Source: Sorghum bicolor
Lineage: Eukaryota > Streptophyta > Magnoliopsida > Poales > Poaceae
Assembly: GCF_000003195.3 (NCBI RefSeq)
Contig: NC_012878.2
Span: 51,646,629-51,710,628, forward strand
Reading direction: 5' to 3'
Length of the DNA: 64,000 nt
Below are positions 25,139 to 37,322 of the stretch, piece by piece (within the stretch, counting starts at the first letter, position 1; each line of letters opens with the position of its first letter). The notes beneath the pieces are model-generated. The model did not search any database. It was not told the origin of the DNA and was given only the letters and a program-made list of their open reading frames with translations. A program made the position numbers and the translations under genes.

Positions 25139-25567
25139 TTGCCAGGCAAGCACCGAGCAATCGGCTGACGTGCGTCTCGGTCTCTGCGGCGGTGATCCCT
25201 GCGCGCGCGCGGCTGCCGGCTGCCGGTCTTGGGGCCAGCTGTCCGCGGTCAAACGCAGCTTCGCGCCTCGCTTTCGCGCCATTCCAGGGAGGGGCAGGGG
25301 CCGGGCGCGGGAGCTTTCCCGCGCAAATGGCGGCACCTGCTTGCTGCTGGATGCTGGCTGCTGCAGGGTAGTGGTAGGGGTCCATGGTCATTCTGCCGCT
25401 AATCAACCCCATGGATCGCAGTTAGGGCTGCAGGCCGCAGGCGGGCAGCAGCGGAGTGGTACGCTGGTACTGTACATCGTAATATCTCCGATACTGTACA
25501 CTGTACAGGAGTTTGTGAGGTGGTTCATGAAAGCGTAATGCTGCGATGTGGTGTTGTACTGTATGCA
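25139..25567. other. GC-rich intergenic, no gene recognised
   Basis: Contains open frames of about 100-120 codons on both strands but no domain or splice signal that would support a gene. Confidence 0.4.
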
Positions 25568-25722
25568 TACAAAATTCCAAAATTTTATATTTGGAGTATT
25601 AAATATAACTAAAAAAATAATTAATTATATAGTTTGCCTGTAATTTGCGAGACAAATTTTTTGAGTCTACTTAGTTTATGGTTGGACAATAATTGTCAAA
25701 TACAAATGAAAATCGCAGCATT
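25568..25722 (+). mobile_element. Tourist-like MITE fragment lacking both ends
   Basis: The family core is readable (AGTATTAAATATAACT, TTGCCTGTAATTTGCGAGAC, GTCAAATACAAATGAAAAT), but neither terminal repeat is present. Confidence 0.7.
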
Positions 25723-25828
25723 GTTTGTTTAGCTGATAAATAATGGTATTATTGGCTGATTTGTGGTGAGAGAAAAAAAACGGCTAAATAGCTAGCTGAT
25801 TCCGCTGATAACATCAAGCGAACAGGCG
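25723..25828. mobile_element. Small MITE of another family
   Basis: TTGTTTGTTTAGCTGATAAA at the left is roughly matched by the complement of the right end, GCCTGTTCGCTTGATGTTATC. AT-rich interior, about 105 bp, boundaries approximate. Confidence 0.45.
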
Positions 25829-25906
25829 TGCTACTTACTGTGACACTGTGTACGGCATCAGGAATAGTAACAACAATAGGCCAGATATCCATCTCGAACA
25901 AACAAA

Positions 25907-26152
25907 GGCCTTAGACCTTAGTTCTAAAAATTGTTGGGAAATGGGTACTGTAACACTTTAGTTTGTATGTGACAAATATTGTCCAATTATAAATTATCTG
26001 GACTTAAAAGATCCGTCTCATAAATTACAGGCAAACTGTGTAATTAATTTTTGTTTTGATATATATTTAATGCTCTATTCATAAATCCAAAATTTTGATG
26101 CGACAGAAAATTTTGAAATTTTTTGGGTTTCGAGGAGTAACTAAACAAGGCC
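25907..26152 (-). mobile_element. Tourist-like MITE, full length
   Basis: GGCCTTAGACCTTAGTTC to AACTAAACAAGGCC, reversed core, with AAA on both sides (25904-25906, 26153-26155). Confidence 0.85.
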
Positions 26153-26264
26153 AAAGTCATCTGTCCAAATTTCCGTCCACAGTACTAATCATATATTGTA
26201 TTAAACACTGTCCTCGCTCGACGAAAATGACACAAAAACAACAAGTCAGCCCTTGAAATCATTA

Positions 26265-26505
26265 GGCCTTGTTTAGTTCACCTTAAAAACCAAAAAGTTT
26301 TCAAGATTCCCCATCACATCGAATCTTATGGCAAATGCATAAAGCATTAAATATAAATAAAAACAAAAAAATAATTACACAGTTTCCCTGTAAATCGCGA
26401 GACGAATATTTTGATCCTAGTTAATCTATAATTGGACAATATTTGTCACAAACAAACGAAAGTGCTACAGTAGCGAAATCTAAAAACTTTTCGCATCTAA
26501 ACTAG
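26265..26505 (+). mobile_element. Tourist-like MITE with eroded 3' end
   Basis: TTA then GGCCTTGTTTAGTTCACC and a complete core to AGTGCTACAGTAGCG. The right terminus reads CATCTAAACTAGTAAACC instead of the expected CTAAACAAGGCC. Confidence 0.8.
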
Positions 26506-27173
26506 TAAACCCTGCCAATTTATTCGCGACTCGTATATTGTGTGATAGTTGACCCACAAAAAAATTAGTATTTTTGTACTTTCACAAATTATAAATCTAA
26601 ATCCATCTAAATTTGTTTTCCAAGTCAACTATTGTTCAATTTTTCTAAGTCAACTATTATAATATTTGGAAAGAAAAGGTTTACAAATAAAGTACTTTTT
26701 TCAATAACAAATCTAACATCAATCGTGTGTTGTCAGTTTATATAAAAGAGTTAAATGCATGAACAATATCAGTATGTGTCATTTATGTTCACAAAATTTT
26801 ATAAGTATAAGGATTCCCCACGCATTGATACAAGTATTTCAGAATAAAATTAGATTGCACTGAGCGTTGAAGCGCTAGAAAGAACAACACAATATTAAAA
26901 GGCTATGCATTAATAATGGCTTACCGTAATTTTGGAGAATATCCATTGGCATGCATGGCTACATTATTTAAATGAAAAAAACTGGAGGTAGACAGAACGG
27001 AAATATTCAAATGGGTTGCGTAGTCAATATTAGTGGGTGATGATTGAATACAAAGAAAATAGTCTTTATTTGTATGGAGAATATATCCAATGTCATGCAT
27101 TGAAATATGTTTACCGGAATCAAGGTTCCAAAACTATAGTGGTTTATTTGATTAAGAACATCGGTGCCATCTT
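26506..27173. other. AT-rich intergenic, nothing recognised
   Basis: No open frame of note, element boundary or RNA gene is seen. Confidence 0.4.
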
Positions 27174-27435
27174 ATCAAAGGCGCCATCTTATCAAAGGTG
27201 CATGCAACAGTGTCCTCGTACTCAGATTAGTGGCAACGTCGAGACCTAAGTGGATGACATCATGATCAAATCCAGGAAGACCGAGCAACTGATCGAATAT
27301 CTAGCGGAAAACTTCGCAAGCTTGTGGCAATATGACATGAAGCTCAACTTGGTGAAATGCATCTTCAAGGTGGCGTCAGGCAAGCTACTCAGATTCGTCG
27401 TATCCGAGAGAGGCATCGATTCCAAACTTGACCAA
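27174..27435 (+). pseudogene. Ty3/gypsy reverse transcriptase relic
   Basis: Conceptual translation gives SYQRCMQQC, then a stop, then VDDIMIKSRKTEQLIEYL and a segment ending LLRFVVSERGID. This is the palm/YVDD region and following helix of a gypsy reverse transcriptase. The catalytic Tyr codon has become TAA (27247-27249), leaving stop-VDD. Nothing of protease, RNase H or integrase is seen nearby and no LTR is identifiable. Just upstream, GCCATCTTATCAAAGG is duplicated (near 27168 and 27184), probably a repair scar. A short dead fragment. Confidence 0.85.
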
Positions 27436-27547
27436 AGTCCACGTGATCTCCAGTGGGCCGGTGAACGATCAAACAAAAAGATGACTAAATTTGGTTTTTG
27501 ATGTGCTATTATTTTTAAGATACCATTTATGTCAAGATATCGAGTCA

Positions 27548-28170
27548 TTGTTTTTTTTTCATGCATGAGTCGGGAGGCGTTGCCCCCTACTAGACTTTAT
27601 TAAAAACGTTAAAAGATACACAAGCAATGTTAAAACTCCAGATACAAAGAAAGAAAATCAACAAGATTACACAAAGGTGCCTGGCCATAGATCAAAAGAA
27701 GGTTGATATTTATACCTCGCTCTTAGCTTAACTAGAGCTAGCTCTTTTCGGAGGGTGGCTTCTTGCTCCTTTGCATGAACCCACCGAGTTTTAAAGGTTT
27801 AAGACGAAGTCATTTCTAGCTGACTAGATTGCTCACATAAGCACAATAATCTCTATAAAAGAAGGTCGTTAAATTGGAGCTCTGAACAAAGTGAGAGTTT
27901 CACAAGGTCATCTTGAATAAACTGTGCTAGGCCCAAGATATTCCAACAAGATATGGAGAAGGGGCAATGAAAGAAAAGATGGACCATGGATTCATGAATG
28001 TCCAAATGACACATCACAGAATTGTAATTTTTCAGCACCATATTTTTCCTCGGAAGCCTATCGTTTTTGTTGATATACAAGTCACTCCTAAGCGTTTTTG
28101 TTAAAGAAAAACTGTAAACCATTAGAGCGCGCGCCAATGCATACTCGGAAGTCGGAACCACTAGTGATTT
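27548..28170 (-). pseudogene. LINE (L1-type) 3' fragment with poly-A tail
   Basis: On the minus strand a 102-codon frame (28161-27853) contains RLPRKNMVLKNYNS, then HLDIHESMVHLFFHCPF and SCWNILGL. This is the C-terminal zinc-binding region that follows reverse transcriptase in plant LINEs, although the usual first cysteine pair is incomplete. Downstream comes a 3' UTR ending in a short poly-A tail (poly-T at 27549-27557 on the plus strand). The 5' part with endonuclease and polymerase is absent, as in typical 5'-truncated insertions. I could not identify a target duplication. Confidence 0.8.
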
Positions 28171-28566
28171 GGAGGGTACAGGACGCCTGGAGGATTCGGC
28201 CCTGGTTCGAGTGGTAAACCGGACAGAATCCTGACGCCAACGATGTACTCCGAGAAAGTTTGGATCAAATATTGCAAAGATATAAAAATTATATGACTAG
28301 ATTTGTTTTAAAAATACTTTTATAAGAATACATATTTATACCACTTGTTGATAAATATTTTTATATAAAAATAAAAAGTTAAAGTTAGATTTTGGATGCT
28401 GTGTTATTATCCAAAACGACTTATTTTATAATTTTATAGATATGGAGCACCGAGCATTCATTCATGTGGCCGTTCTGGCGTTCTCTGTTCTCTCGCTGAG
28501 GCAAGAGGACGCGTTGCCTCCTATCCAATCGATGTTCTACAGACTTGTGCTGGGCGGGCTTTCTTT

Positions 28567-28760
28567 GGTCTTGTCTACGGGTGAAAAGTTTTTTTTGTTT
28601 AACATAACACTTTTGTATATGTAATTATTGTTTAATTAAAAATTAATTAAGCTTAAAAGATTTATCTTGTAAATTATAGAAAAACTATATAATTATTTAT
28701 TTTTTATCTATATTTAATTCTCTATCTATGTGTTCCAAGATACAATATGTACGAAGAATC
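28567..28760 (-). mobile_element. Tourist-like MITE fragment
   Basis: Starts GGTCTTGTCTACGGG and follows the reversed family core to AAGATACAATATGTACGAAGAATC. Its distal terminal repeat is missing and it abuts the next copy at 28764, so the later insertion probably replaced it. Confidence 0.7.
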
Positions 28761-28763
28761 TAA

Positions 28764-28989
28764 GGTCTTGTTTAGTTCCTAAAAGTTTTTTACTAAAAAT
28801 TTCAGATTCTCCATCACATTTAATCTTACGGTGCATGCATAAAATATTAAATATAGTAATAATTAATTACACAGTTTATTTGTAATTTGCGAGATGAATC
28901 TTTTGAGTCTAGTTAATATATGATTGAATAATATTTGTCAAATACAAATAAAAATGTTTTTTGCATTTTTTTTTGAACTAAACAAGGCC
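28764..28989 (+). mobile_element. Tourist-like MITE, full length, perfect TAA duplication
   Basis: GGTCTTGTTTAGTTCC to GAACTAAACAAGGCC with TAA at 28761-28763 and 28990-28992. Standard core. Confidence 0.92.
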
Positions 28990-28992
28990 TAA

Positions 28993-31490
28993 ATACCTTA
29001 CGGCGTGCTTGGTGCCTGTGTTGCAGTATGCGTAACTACGGCATTAATAGTGTGTAACCTGTAGGGCTAGTGTCCCTGTGCTGTTGTCATCTTCATAGAC
29101 CAACTGCTGGTGACGCTCGATCGGAGCTGGGCCTAGGCCGGCCGCATTGATGGACGAGCACGGTCGGTTTGAACTGCCCGGTTCGGTACAACTCTACTCG
29201 TTGCTATGCTGCCACTCAAGGCAGGGACGAGACGACGAGTGGTGGTCTCACGCTTTCCTTATCCAAAATGTCGTGCTCCGCCGTCCCCACTACTCCCAGT
29301 CCCAGCTACCGAAACGCGGTAGTACTAGCAGTGATGCACGCACCAGTGGAATGCGGCGCGAGCGCGCGTGGCTCCGCCGGAAAGAAACCAGCGCATCGGC
29401 CGGACGGACAGGCGGAGCGCGGCGGAGGTGGACGTCGCTCAGTCAGGACCGATACCGAACGGCGGCGTGCGCTTGTTGCCTGCCGCGGGCGATCGCGCGG
29501 TGGACGATCGGGTAGGTACCTGTACCTGACAGAGCGCGCACCACGGCCAGTCGCCATTGGGGCGCCCGCGTGCGTGGCCGCCCGCCCGGCTCCCGGCGCC
29601 ACGCCGAAACTAACGTCGCGCGCGCGGCCTCGTATACCGGACGTCCATTTCGTGTCGCGTCACGAAGGAAAGCTCGATCGGGCACGCACCGAAAATCATC
29701 ATCACACGGGCGGAAGCAACCAGAGGAGGGAAAAAGGGAGTTCGTATGGCGCTCAGTCGCAGTCAGCCTCGACGTAACCGCGGCCAAACACCGGCGGTGC
29801 GCGTCATTGATCGAGCTTTCTTTCTCAGTATAAACTGAGCGGCAACTTTCGTTGGCAACCACTCGATCAAAGGCGAGCTAGGCCGGCCGGGGTACGCCGC
29901 CGTGACTCGGATCGTGCGAGGTAGGAAGGACTGGCTCTGAATCCCCGATAGGATAGGTCGCCTGATCTGTCGACCAGGTACGTAAACGGCCCCCGGTCGA
30001 AAGGTCCTTTCGTCACTTTGCTTTGTTCTGCACCTGATCAGGGATCGGGCTGATCGGTTCGTGACTCGAAAGTTGGTGCAATTCTGATTGTTCTATTCGA
30101 CCGACGTGTACCTGAGACTTGAAAGCTCGTAGCGTCGTCGCACCTGTCTTGTTTTTCTTATCTGCCGCCTGTTGGTGGCTGAGGTAAGTTGCCATTCCGG
30201 TACGAAATTTTCCCCTGTTTTTGCCTCAGCAAGTCGAGTTGCCCTAATCGATGCTCCTTCGTGTAGCATCGGTTTTGCGCTTCTTCTCGAAAGAAACGGA
30301 TCAAAGGGAGCACGTAATAAACGATTAGAAGACTGACAGCTACGGGAAACGCCAGTCTCTGAAGTGCAATTCAAGGCAGATCTCCACCCGGGCGAGCAGG
30401 CGGCCCGGCGGGAGCGACTGGCGGACTGGGCGACGGAAAAAAAAGCCCGTCGCCGTCGCGCGAACTCGCGTCCCTGTCGCCCGCCGGCGTCACGTCGCAC
30501 CAGCAACGACTTGTGTGGTCGTCGATGGCCCATGGCCCGTGGCCCGTTTTACGTCGGTTTCCTCCGCGGTTGCAACTCGGGGAGAAGAAATCTGCTGCGT
30601 GCCTTAGGTGAGGCGGGTGAATCGGGACGGTTGACGGGGGCCATTCCGCAGACTTTTTTCAGTAACCACCGTGCTTTGCTTACGGAACGGATCGGCTACA
30701 AGGAGTAGGAGGGCAGTGGAAACTTCCCATCGTGATCTCACCAATCATTCACTACAGGAGAGGTCGTTACGCTATGATTTGATAGTGACTGGACACTATT
30801 GTGGAAAGTGCCTATGCTTAGCATTTACAGTGCGAGATTGTATGCTTAAAGAGGAAGATTATGCTTCATTATTACATTATTACATGTATAAAAGATAAAT
30901 CTCTCCAAAACAAAGATTCTTAATTAATTAAGCTTAATTATCTTGCTAGTACATTTATGCACCGAGAATGAACTTAAGCATCTTATCCTCTTTATAACCA
31001 CATCGTGCAAATCGCCTTTTCGTAGACAGTACTTTGTGGGAACAATACACACTCTTACGGAACTCCGGTGTGCTACGCATCTGACGAATCTATCCTAACA
31101 CTTTTTTAATAGTTATTACAAAAGGCGACACCACGCACGCTCTGCACACACTGTTCATTGACAATGAGACAGTTGTTTCCTAATCAGTATTCACCAGCTC
31201 CAATTATTGTTTTTCCCTGAATGCAATCGCTAGAAAGCAACGTGCAGGCAGGAAGGTGAAGTTGGTGCCGGTGCCAGGTCGCTTCCTGCGACCTAACACT
31301 GACGAACGGTTGGGTCTGGCAGAAGCGAGCTCGAATGATTGGCGAAATTCAGATACGGCCGACAGCAAAGCAAGCGCTCCCACGAAACTGCATGTACGCC
31401 AACAATTCCCGAAGCAGAGTAGACGGAATATGGTGCAGAGGAGCACTTTTTTTTTCTATTATTTCTGAAGATCTGTACACGTTCAGCTCT
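28993..31490. other. Intergenic, no gene recognised
   Basis: 29140-30620 is GC-rich with open frames up to about 200 codons on both strands; translations are low-complexity Arg/Ala/Ser-rich and I recognise no domain. 30700-31200 is AT-rich. A 70-80-codon open region near 31204-31468 is open on both strands and not convincing. An unannotated non-coding transcript cannot be excluded. Confidence 0.4.
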
Positions 31491-31751
31491 AAATCGTAGT
31501 ATAACATTTGCAAGTTACAACATCAACAGAGCTTTTTGCTGCTGCTGAACCCTTTTGGCCTTCGCAGCCAAAGTTTGGTGATGGCATGAGCCAACAAACC
31601 GGATGCTTACTAAGTTCACTAGCATACTGTTCCTATCAGCTGAAAGAACGTTCTCATCTCAGCTACATACAAGGCTGACAATCGACAATCATAACTACAG
31701 GGACATGTACAGCGTATTCACAAGGTGGTTGGTTGCTTGCTAGTGACCTAT

Positions 31752-34536
31752 TTACATGGAGCAGGCAAGTAGTTTACGTGAGAGCTTCATTCCACTCTTT
31801 CCCGTTAAGGAAACCTGCAAGAGAGATTATATGAAACCAGTTCACCACTAGTACGAAAAATACTAGCGCACAGAGCATGACACGGCTGAAATGTGAGAAA
31901 CAAATTGTAGCGCAAGTCCTACCAAGAGAATATCCTCATCTGTTCCAAAGGATTTGCGGGCCTCGTCTAAGCTCTTCATTGTCACCCGTTCGCGTTTCCT
32001 GGTACAGTCAACAAACAGCCTTATGTTTCTGATTCAGATTTTGCTGCCGTTGCCCAAACTGAAGTAATATGAACAGAAATCTCGATATAAATAGGTGGTG
32101 GCATGAGGCAGTGCCTCCAATCAGAAGCTGGAAATTCCTCAGGTAATGTTACTATTTAGATTCATTGGCATGTAAGTTATGCAATTAGCAGAAGGAGAAA
32201 AGTACTATCCAAACTACTTTATTAAAAGCACTCATTATAATGTAAAAAATACAGACAAAGTGACTATTGTTTACCTGGAACTAGCAGGATCTCTTATCTC
32301 AAATTCACAATCATCAGCGTCATACCCACATATTATGACATAATGCCCTGCAAAGGGGAAATACAATCACATTACTTTAGTGGTAAATGTGTGTGTTCGC
32401 AATGTGTTTTGTCATAATTATCTAATGAAGATAGGGGGAAAAAGGAAAACAAGGAGATTTGAACTCCATATTTTTACAAGACAAGAAAAAAAAAGGACAT
32501 GGCATGTGAAATATACATCATGTTAAGAGTAATTTAGCTATCCTTGCAAAAAAGAAACAAAGCCAAACTACACTAACTTTGTGCTGCATAAATGTGTGTT
32601 ATCCAGAATTAAACTACTGAAGCCGCTTGTGACCATCAATAATTCTGCAGTGCTACAATATGATGCGATGGAACATCCATGCTGCTTGTAATACAAGATA
32701 CCAAATAATCAAAACCACCAAAATGCATATAATTCACCTCACAATGACCTGGAAATTGCACAAGGCAACTTACCCATGTAGTCTGACTCCTCGTTGAACT
32801 GTTGCACATCATGATCACTCATGCACGGCAAACTGCATTCAAGATTACAGTTGGAATTATGTTCTGTCGGTACCTCAACTTTCATGGGGAAAGAGTGAAA
32901 TTGACAGTTCATGGAGAAATTCACAGCTCATAGAGAAAGAGTGAAACAGAGCTACATATCGTTCTAGTAATAGCAACAATTAAAAACACTTACTTTAGCT
33001 TCGATTTGTCCACTAAAGCAATAGCAATGCAGTGCCCAGATAGCAGTAGAAAAGCAATGTCATATGCGGTGATGGACCTGCACTGTGAGAAGCCATAAAT
33101 TGGGGGGAAAATGTTAGCTTTCAAAACCAACATGCAAAGTACATGTAATGCAGAATTTCTATGTTGCTATCTGTTGAGAGCATACTTGAATACTAATTCC
33201 AGCATCAAGTGCCTTCCCAAATAGCTCATCCACACGATTGATGTCTTCTTGCAATTGCTCCTATGAAATGACCATTTTTAGAACATTAATAATGTGAACT
33301 TCAGAAGACTCGTGCAATAGAAGTTCATCAGAACACGTACCCTATAAAAGGATTCAGCAGAATATTGTGGATTTGCTCCAAGAGTCACCGTAAAGAAAGA
33401 AAAACTGACTGAAAACTTGTTTAACAGATATGCTAAGTCAACCGTCCAAATGCTGCAAACAAAAGAGTGTCAAACGGCATTAGTTCGTCAAGCTTGTACT
33501 GTTTTTAATAGGTTGAAATTTGAAGACATTATAAAAGTCAATTTCAGCTAATCTCCAACATGTCATATGTGTATGTCAACAATTGAAGCAAGTATTCATT
33601 TATTGTTGAGTCGGCATGCATAGTACTTAAATAGATTCCTCACATCAACAAAAGAAAATCGCCTTTGCATATTATCTAGTACAACCATCATAGAACATAC
33701 AGCTCCTGTTATCATTGTGAGTTGTGACTAGCGAGAGAAGACAATATCAACAGCTAATGAAAAAAATGACAACAGGGTACAATGAAGGTAACCATTTTTC
33801 ATATTCCAAAAATGTACCTTTTGTTCTTTAAGTAGTACTGTCTTTAATTGGAATGAAGGAACTATTGCAATTTTCTGTTCTTATATGACCACTATAGAGA
33901 ATTCCCTACTCTAGACCAAATATTCTCTTATGATCATTGAGAAACAATCATTTAGCTCTGCACTACTACTTTCCTTTTTTTTTTATTCTACTTTCTGAAC
34001 GTGCCGTGCTTAGGGCCAATAATCAAACTGACGGCCATTTCTTTAGTTCTGCTGTACAGCTAATTGCAGTACTTAAAATTGTGATATTCCAGAGTCCTAG
34101 TTAGAGAAAGAACCTCGTGGTGCGGCAGAGCCTCTCGAGATGGGCAATGCCGTCGCAGCAATCAATCCCGAGCGTCCTAAGCACCATGAGCACGCAAGCG
34201 AGGCCGCAGTCCCAGGTGAAGGCCTGCTGCACATGCGGAACCTACCACCATCACGAGAAGAAGTCCAGAGCAAGAGCCAAATTTGTCAAAACAACAGTAA
34301 CAGCAATGAGGAAAGCGCATACGGAGTACATGCTACGCAGAAAATCAGAAACGCACAGCGAGATGAATAATTGAGAGTGACAGGACAGGAGTAGTACGGG
34401 TCCTCACATCGACGTAGTACGATCGGCGTGCTAGTGGAATCTGTCCGTCGAGGGACGGCGAGCCCGCCGCGCCCTGCACGGCGTCGTCGCCCGCCATCTT
34501 GAAGAGCTTCTCGGAGATGACGCAGAGGGGCCACAT
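31752..34536 (-). CDS. GC1: Guanylyl cyclase 1 / GUCD1-family protein (267 aa), nine exons
   Basis: Minus-strand exons: 34536-34408, 34241-34114, 33452-33341, 33260-33186, 33082-32994, 32832-32774, 32347-32275, 31998-31923, 31814-31752. All are GT-AG, and the coding sum of 804 bases closes in frame at TAA. The family (Pfam Guanylate_cyc_2) is reported as guanylyl cyclase in Arabidopsis and as GUCD1 in animals. Landmarks: MWPLCVISEKLFK start; AFTWDCGLACVLMVLRTLGI (exon 2, Cys55); WTVDLAYLLNKFSVSFSFFT (exon 3); HCIAIALVDKSKL (exon 5); GHYVIICGYDADDCEFEIRD (His199, Asp217); DEARKSFGTDEDILL (exon 8). No signal peptide or membrane segment. The Cys/His/Asp layout is that of papain- or C39-like peptidase folds, so cyclase activity should be viewed with care. 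Exon 6 uses the acceptor that keeps frame; an earlier AG would create a stop. Confidence 0.93.
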
Positions 34537-35000
34537 GACATCGTCAACCAACCGCCCGCCCGCGCGCGCGCGCAAGAGCTCGATCGAGCAGGCAGGCTCC
34601 AGCTCCCCGCCGGCGAGGAGAAGAGTCGGGTCGGGCGGACACGGCCGGCAAGCCGGCAAGTAACCTGACACGACAGAGGCTCCTCCTCGGTTGGAGACTT
34701 GGGGGTTCGGAGGGAATAAGAGGGCGAGCAAGACGTGAGCAGAGGAGCAGCGCGTGGCACGCGCGGTGGACACGCCTGTATTGGGAGCGGAACCGCGGTG
34801 GCGGAACGTACGATTGGGCGCGGCCGGCTTAGCTGCCCCCGCCGCGCTGGACGGTGATTAAAACGGGGGCGAGGGAGGGCCGCGCGCGGCAGCGCTGCCT
34901 GCCAGTGGGGTGGGCGGGGAGGGAGGGAGGGAGACGAGCGGTGCGAACGGCGCGCCTTTAAGCGGACCGCGGGGGGGATCTTCCAGAAACCGCAGCCGTG
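34537..35000 (-). promoter_or_regulatory. Leader/promoter region of the GC1 gene
   Basis: GC-rich sequence upstream of the GC1 ATG with a short (CG)n run at about 34558-34574. Long open frames here run through the leader without protein features. No TATA box is clear and the start site is not defined. Confidence 0.4.
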
Positions 35001-35755
35001 CAGCGCGGTGGTGGCGGTGCTATTATTTTTTATGCGCCTCTGTGTCCGGTTGCCTTGCCGGCAGAAAGAAGGAGAGGAAGCAGGGGGCGGGGTGGGCGCC
35101 GGGCGTGGAGGCGAGTGGGAGGGAGGAGCAGGGGGAGTGCAGCGGGGAAATGGATAGGGATTGGGGGAAGCGGAGGAGGATGTCGACGGGGATTTCGCTT
35201 TCGGCACCGCGGGCTTGGTGACGTGTAGCGTAGGCCCGTACACGTACTCATCTGCTTGGTGCCGACCGTACTACGTGGCTCGGCTCGGCAAGCTTCATCG
35301 GTGCGCTGGTTGCTGAACTGGATGACTCGATCCAATCCAAAAGCGGACGGGGCGGGCGGGCACTGCATTGCCATTGACCCAATCGAAGGCCGCCGAAGAG
35401 TTGGGTGGTGGTGGGCCGGCCGTGCCGGGCTGCGGGCGGGTTTATATTATTTTGTCGATCTCGATCATCAATTCAATGCGAGCAGGCCGGCGCCGGCCGG
35501 GTTGGTGATACTTTTTGGTACGATTACGAGCGCTTCTCTGCGAGAGGGTTGGAGGAAAGACGGGAAGTGACAGCGTGGGCCGTCGCATGGTGGCCAGACT
35601 GCCTGCCATGGTCCATTGGTCATGGTCCTGCCTTCCTTGCAACCTTGGACCTCCAAAATTATGTGCCGGGCTTTACACTTACACAAGCGTTGGCCGTGTG
35701 TGTTTGGTTTATTGATTTATTGTAGCTTGGCCAGGCATCTTAGTCTGAGCACCAT
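35001..35755. other. Intergenic, no gene recognised
   Basis: GC-rich to about 35450 and mixed after that. Overlapping open frames on both strands reflect composition. Confidence 0.4.
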
Positions 35756-36640
35756 AAGCCTGTTTCCACGGAGCCAAGAGACATTTGTTTGGTTATTTGT
35801 GCTGCTGAGCCTAGCTAGAATGAGCTCGTGTTTAGTTTGCTATGCAAAAGGCATAAAGTCACATCTTCCTTCAACAGGTAAGTCTATTTCCTCTCAGTCA
35901 TTTCATCAAACACTTAGAGCTCGTCTATTTTCCATGGCCGACACCGGGAGCTTATCCGCCCAGTTGCACCGGCAACACCTAGAGTTGGGCATGGCGGACT
36001 CCGAAGGGAGCCGCGCCCCTGTTGTCGGGTGAGCGAGGAGGGGCAGAGGGACGAAGGGGCACGGAGGAGGAACGTTGGGACCTTGCTGCGAGCATGGAGG
36101 AGGAGGAAGAACTCACCGGAGTCATTCGACCGGAGTCACCGAATCTGGAGGAGGTGGAGGAGGAGCTCACCGGAGTCATCGGCTGCGAGCATGGAGTCAC
36201 CAAATCTGGAAGGAGGTGGAGGAGCAGCTCACCGGAGTTGAGGATCCCATCCGCGCCAACGCCGTCTCCGTGCCCCTCCTCGCTGCCTCCACCTCCTCGG
36301 CACACACATCGAGCGAAGGAGCTGATCCACGCCGCCGCTGGTTCCTTTGGTGAGGAGACGGCGTGGAGAAACGAAGGGGCGGGAGTTGGGGCAACGGTGT
36401 AGTCAACTCGCAACCGCGGGCGATGAGGACACTCGCAACCAGGTTGGCTCGGCCCTGGGTTTGGAAAAACGCCCAACTCCTATGTTTTTTGGGGGCTAGG
36501 CTAAAGGCCTCTTGGGTGGCTTGCTGGAGCTTGATTAAAGGGTCTGTTCAATCAACCAAACAAGCTTAAGTTGGCTCTAGCAAGCCCGGTTAGGAGATAG
36601 CTAGGGAACCAAACCCAACACGGCTCCGTGGAGATATCTC
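35756..36640. mobile_element. Candidate non-autonomous inverted-repeat transposon
   Basis: TTTCCACGGAGCC at the left and, complemented, TATCTCCACGGAGCC at the right, each followed at 15-20 bases by GTTTGGTT, suggest an element of about 0.9 kb. The interior (36020-36420) has internally duplicated GAG-rich units (CTCACCGGAGTCAT, GCTGCGAGCATGGAG) producing a 126-codon open frame of low-complexity sequence. No target duplication was found. Confidence 0.4.
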
Positions 36641-37322
36641 GTGTTGGCAAATTGACATGTCTATTTCTGCTCTCATCCCCGACATCAAATGCTGGTGTAA
36701 TTCCGTAGATGTAGTGGTGCGGGAGCAGCTCACTCGCAGCTTAACAAAAGAGATGCTCACTGACAGCTTGATTAACAAGCGTTGGTCGTACTAAGGTGGG
36801 GGCTGATGGGCTGCTTCGAAGAAAAAGTGGTTCACCGGGCCCAATATGGAGGTCGAGACATATGGGCTAAAGATCAAGATAGCAATGGCTACTTTCGATG
36901 GATTTTTATTCTATTAGAATAAGGATATAAGTCAATTTCTCTACTCATGGGTTTATTAATGAGCAAAATGCAAAACTAACGGGTTGTGGGCATAGGTCTA
37001 GGAACGTAGTACCAAACCCGTAAACCCATGGGTTTTTAAAACCCGATCCATCATAGTGAAGCAATCATATGAGTCTACAGTATCCTAAATTTTTCTACTA
37101 CTACGTCCAGAGAGATAATTATAAGATGATATGTCCATTCAAAAACGAGAAGAATGAATAAAATTTCATGCTCCGAGACATGTTTTTATGTTTTATTTTT
37201 TTCTTTGTTGCTATGTGCAATGTGCTAATGGGTAACCGTGATCTGATGGGTATGGATCTAGGCACTAAATTAAATCCGTCATAGGTCATGGATTTTTTAG
37301 AGGGCAAAATTTATTCTTATGG
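36641..37322. other. Intergenic, no gene recognised
   Basis: AT-rich. ACCCATGGGTTTTTAAAACCC near 37023-37043 is a short palindrome typical of degraded transposon DNA. Nothing else. Confidence 0.4.

Noticed and set aside
28190..28230. GGTTCGAGTGGTAAACC as a tRNA T-arm
   Set aside because: No acceptor stem, D-arm or anticodon loop can be drawn around it.
29169..30533. Open frames up to 202 codons
   Set aside because: Arg/Ala/Ser-rich on both strands, no recognisable domain, no exon structure.
32833..32924. Longer version of GC1 exon 6 using the upstream acceptor at 32880s
   Set aside because: With the phase left by exon 5 it creates an immediate stop; the acceptor at 32833-32834 keeps frame and gives the family-like sequence.
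34431..35243. 270-codon minus-strand frame overlapping GC1 exon 1
   Set aside because: It is in a different frame from the recognised GC1 exon and reads as Pro/Ser/Arg low complexity.
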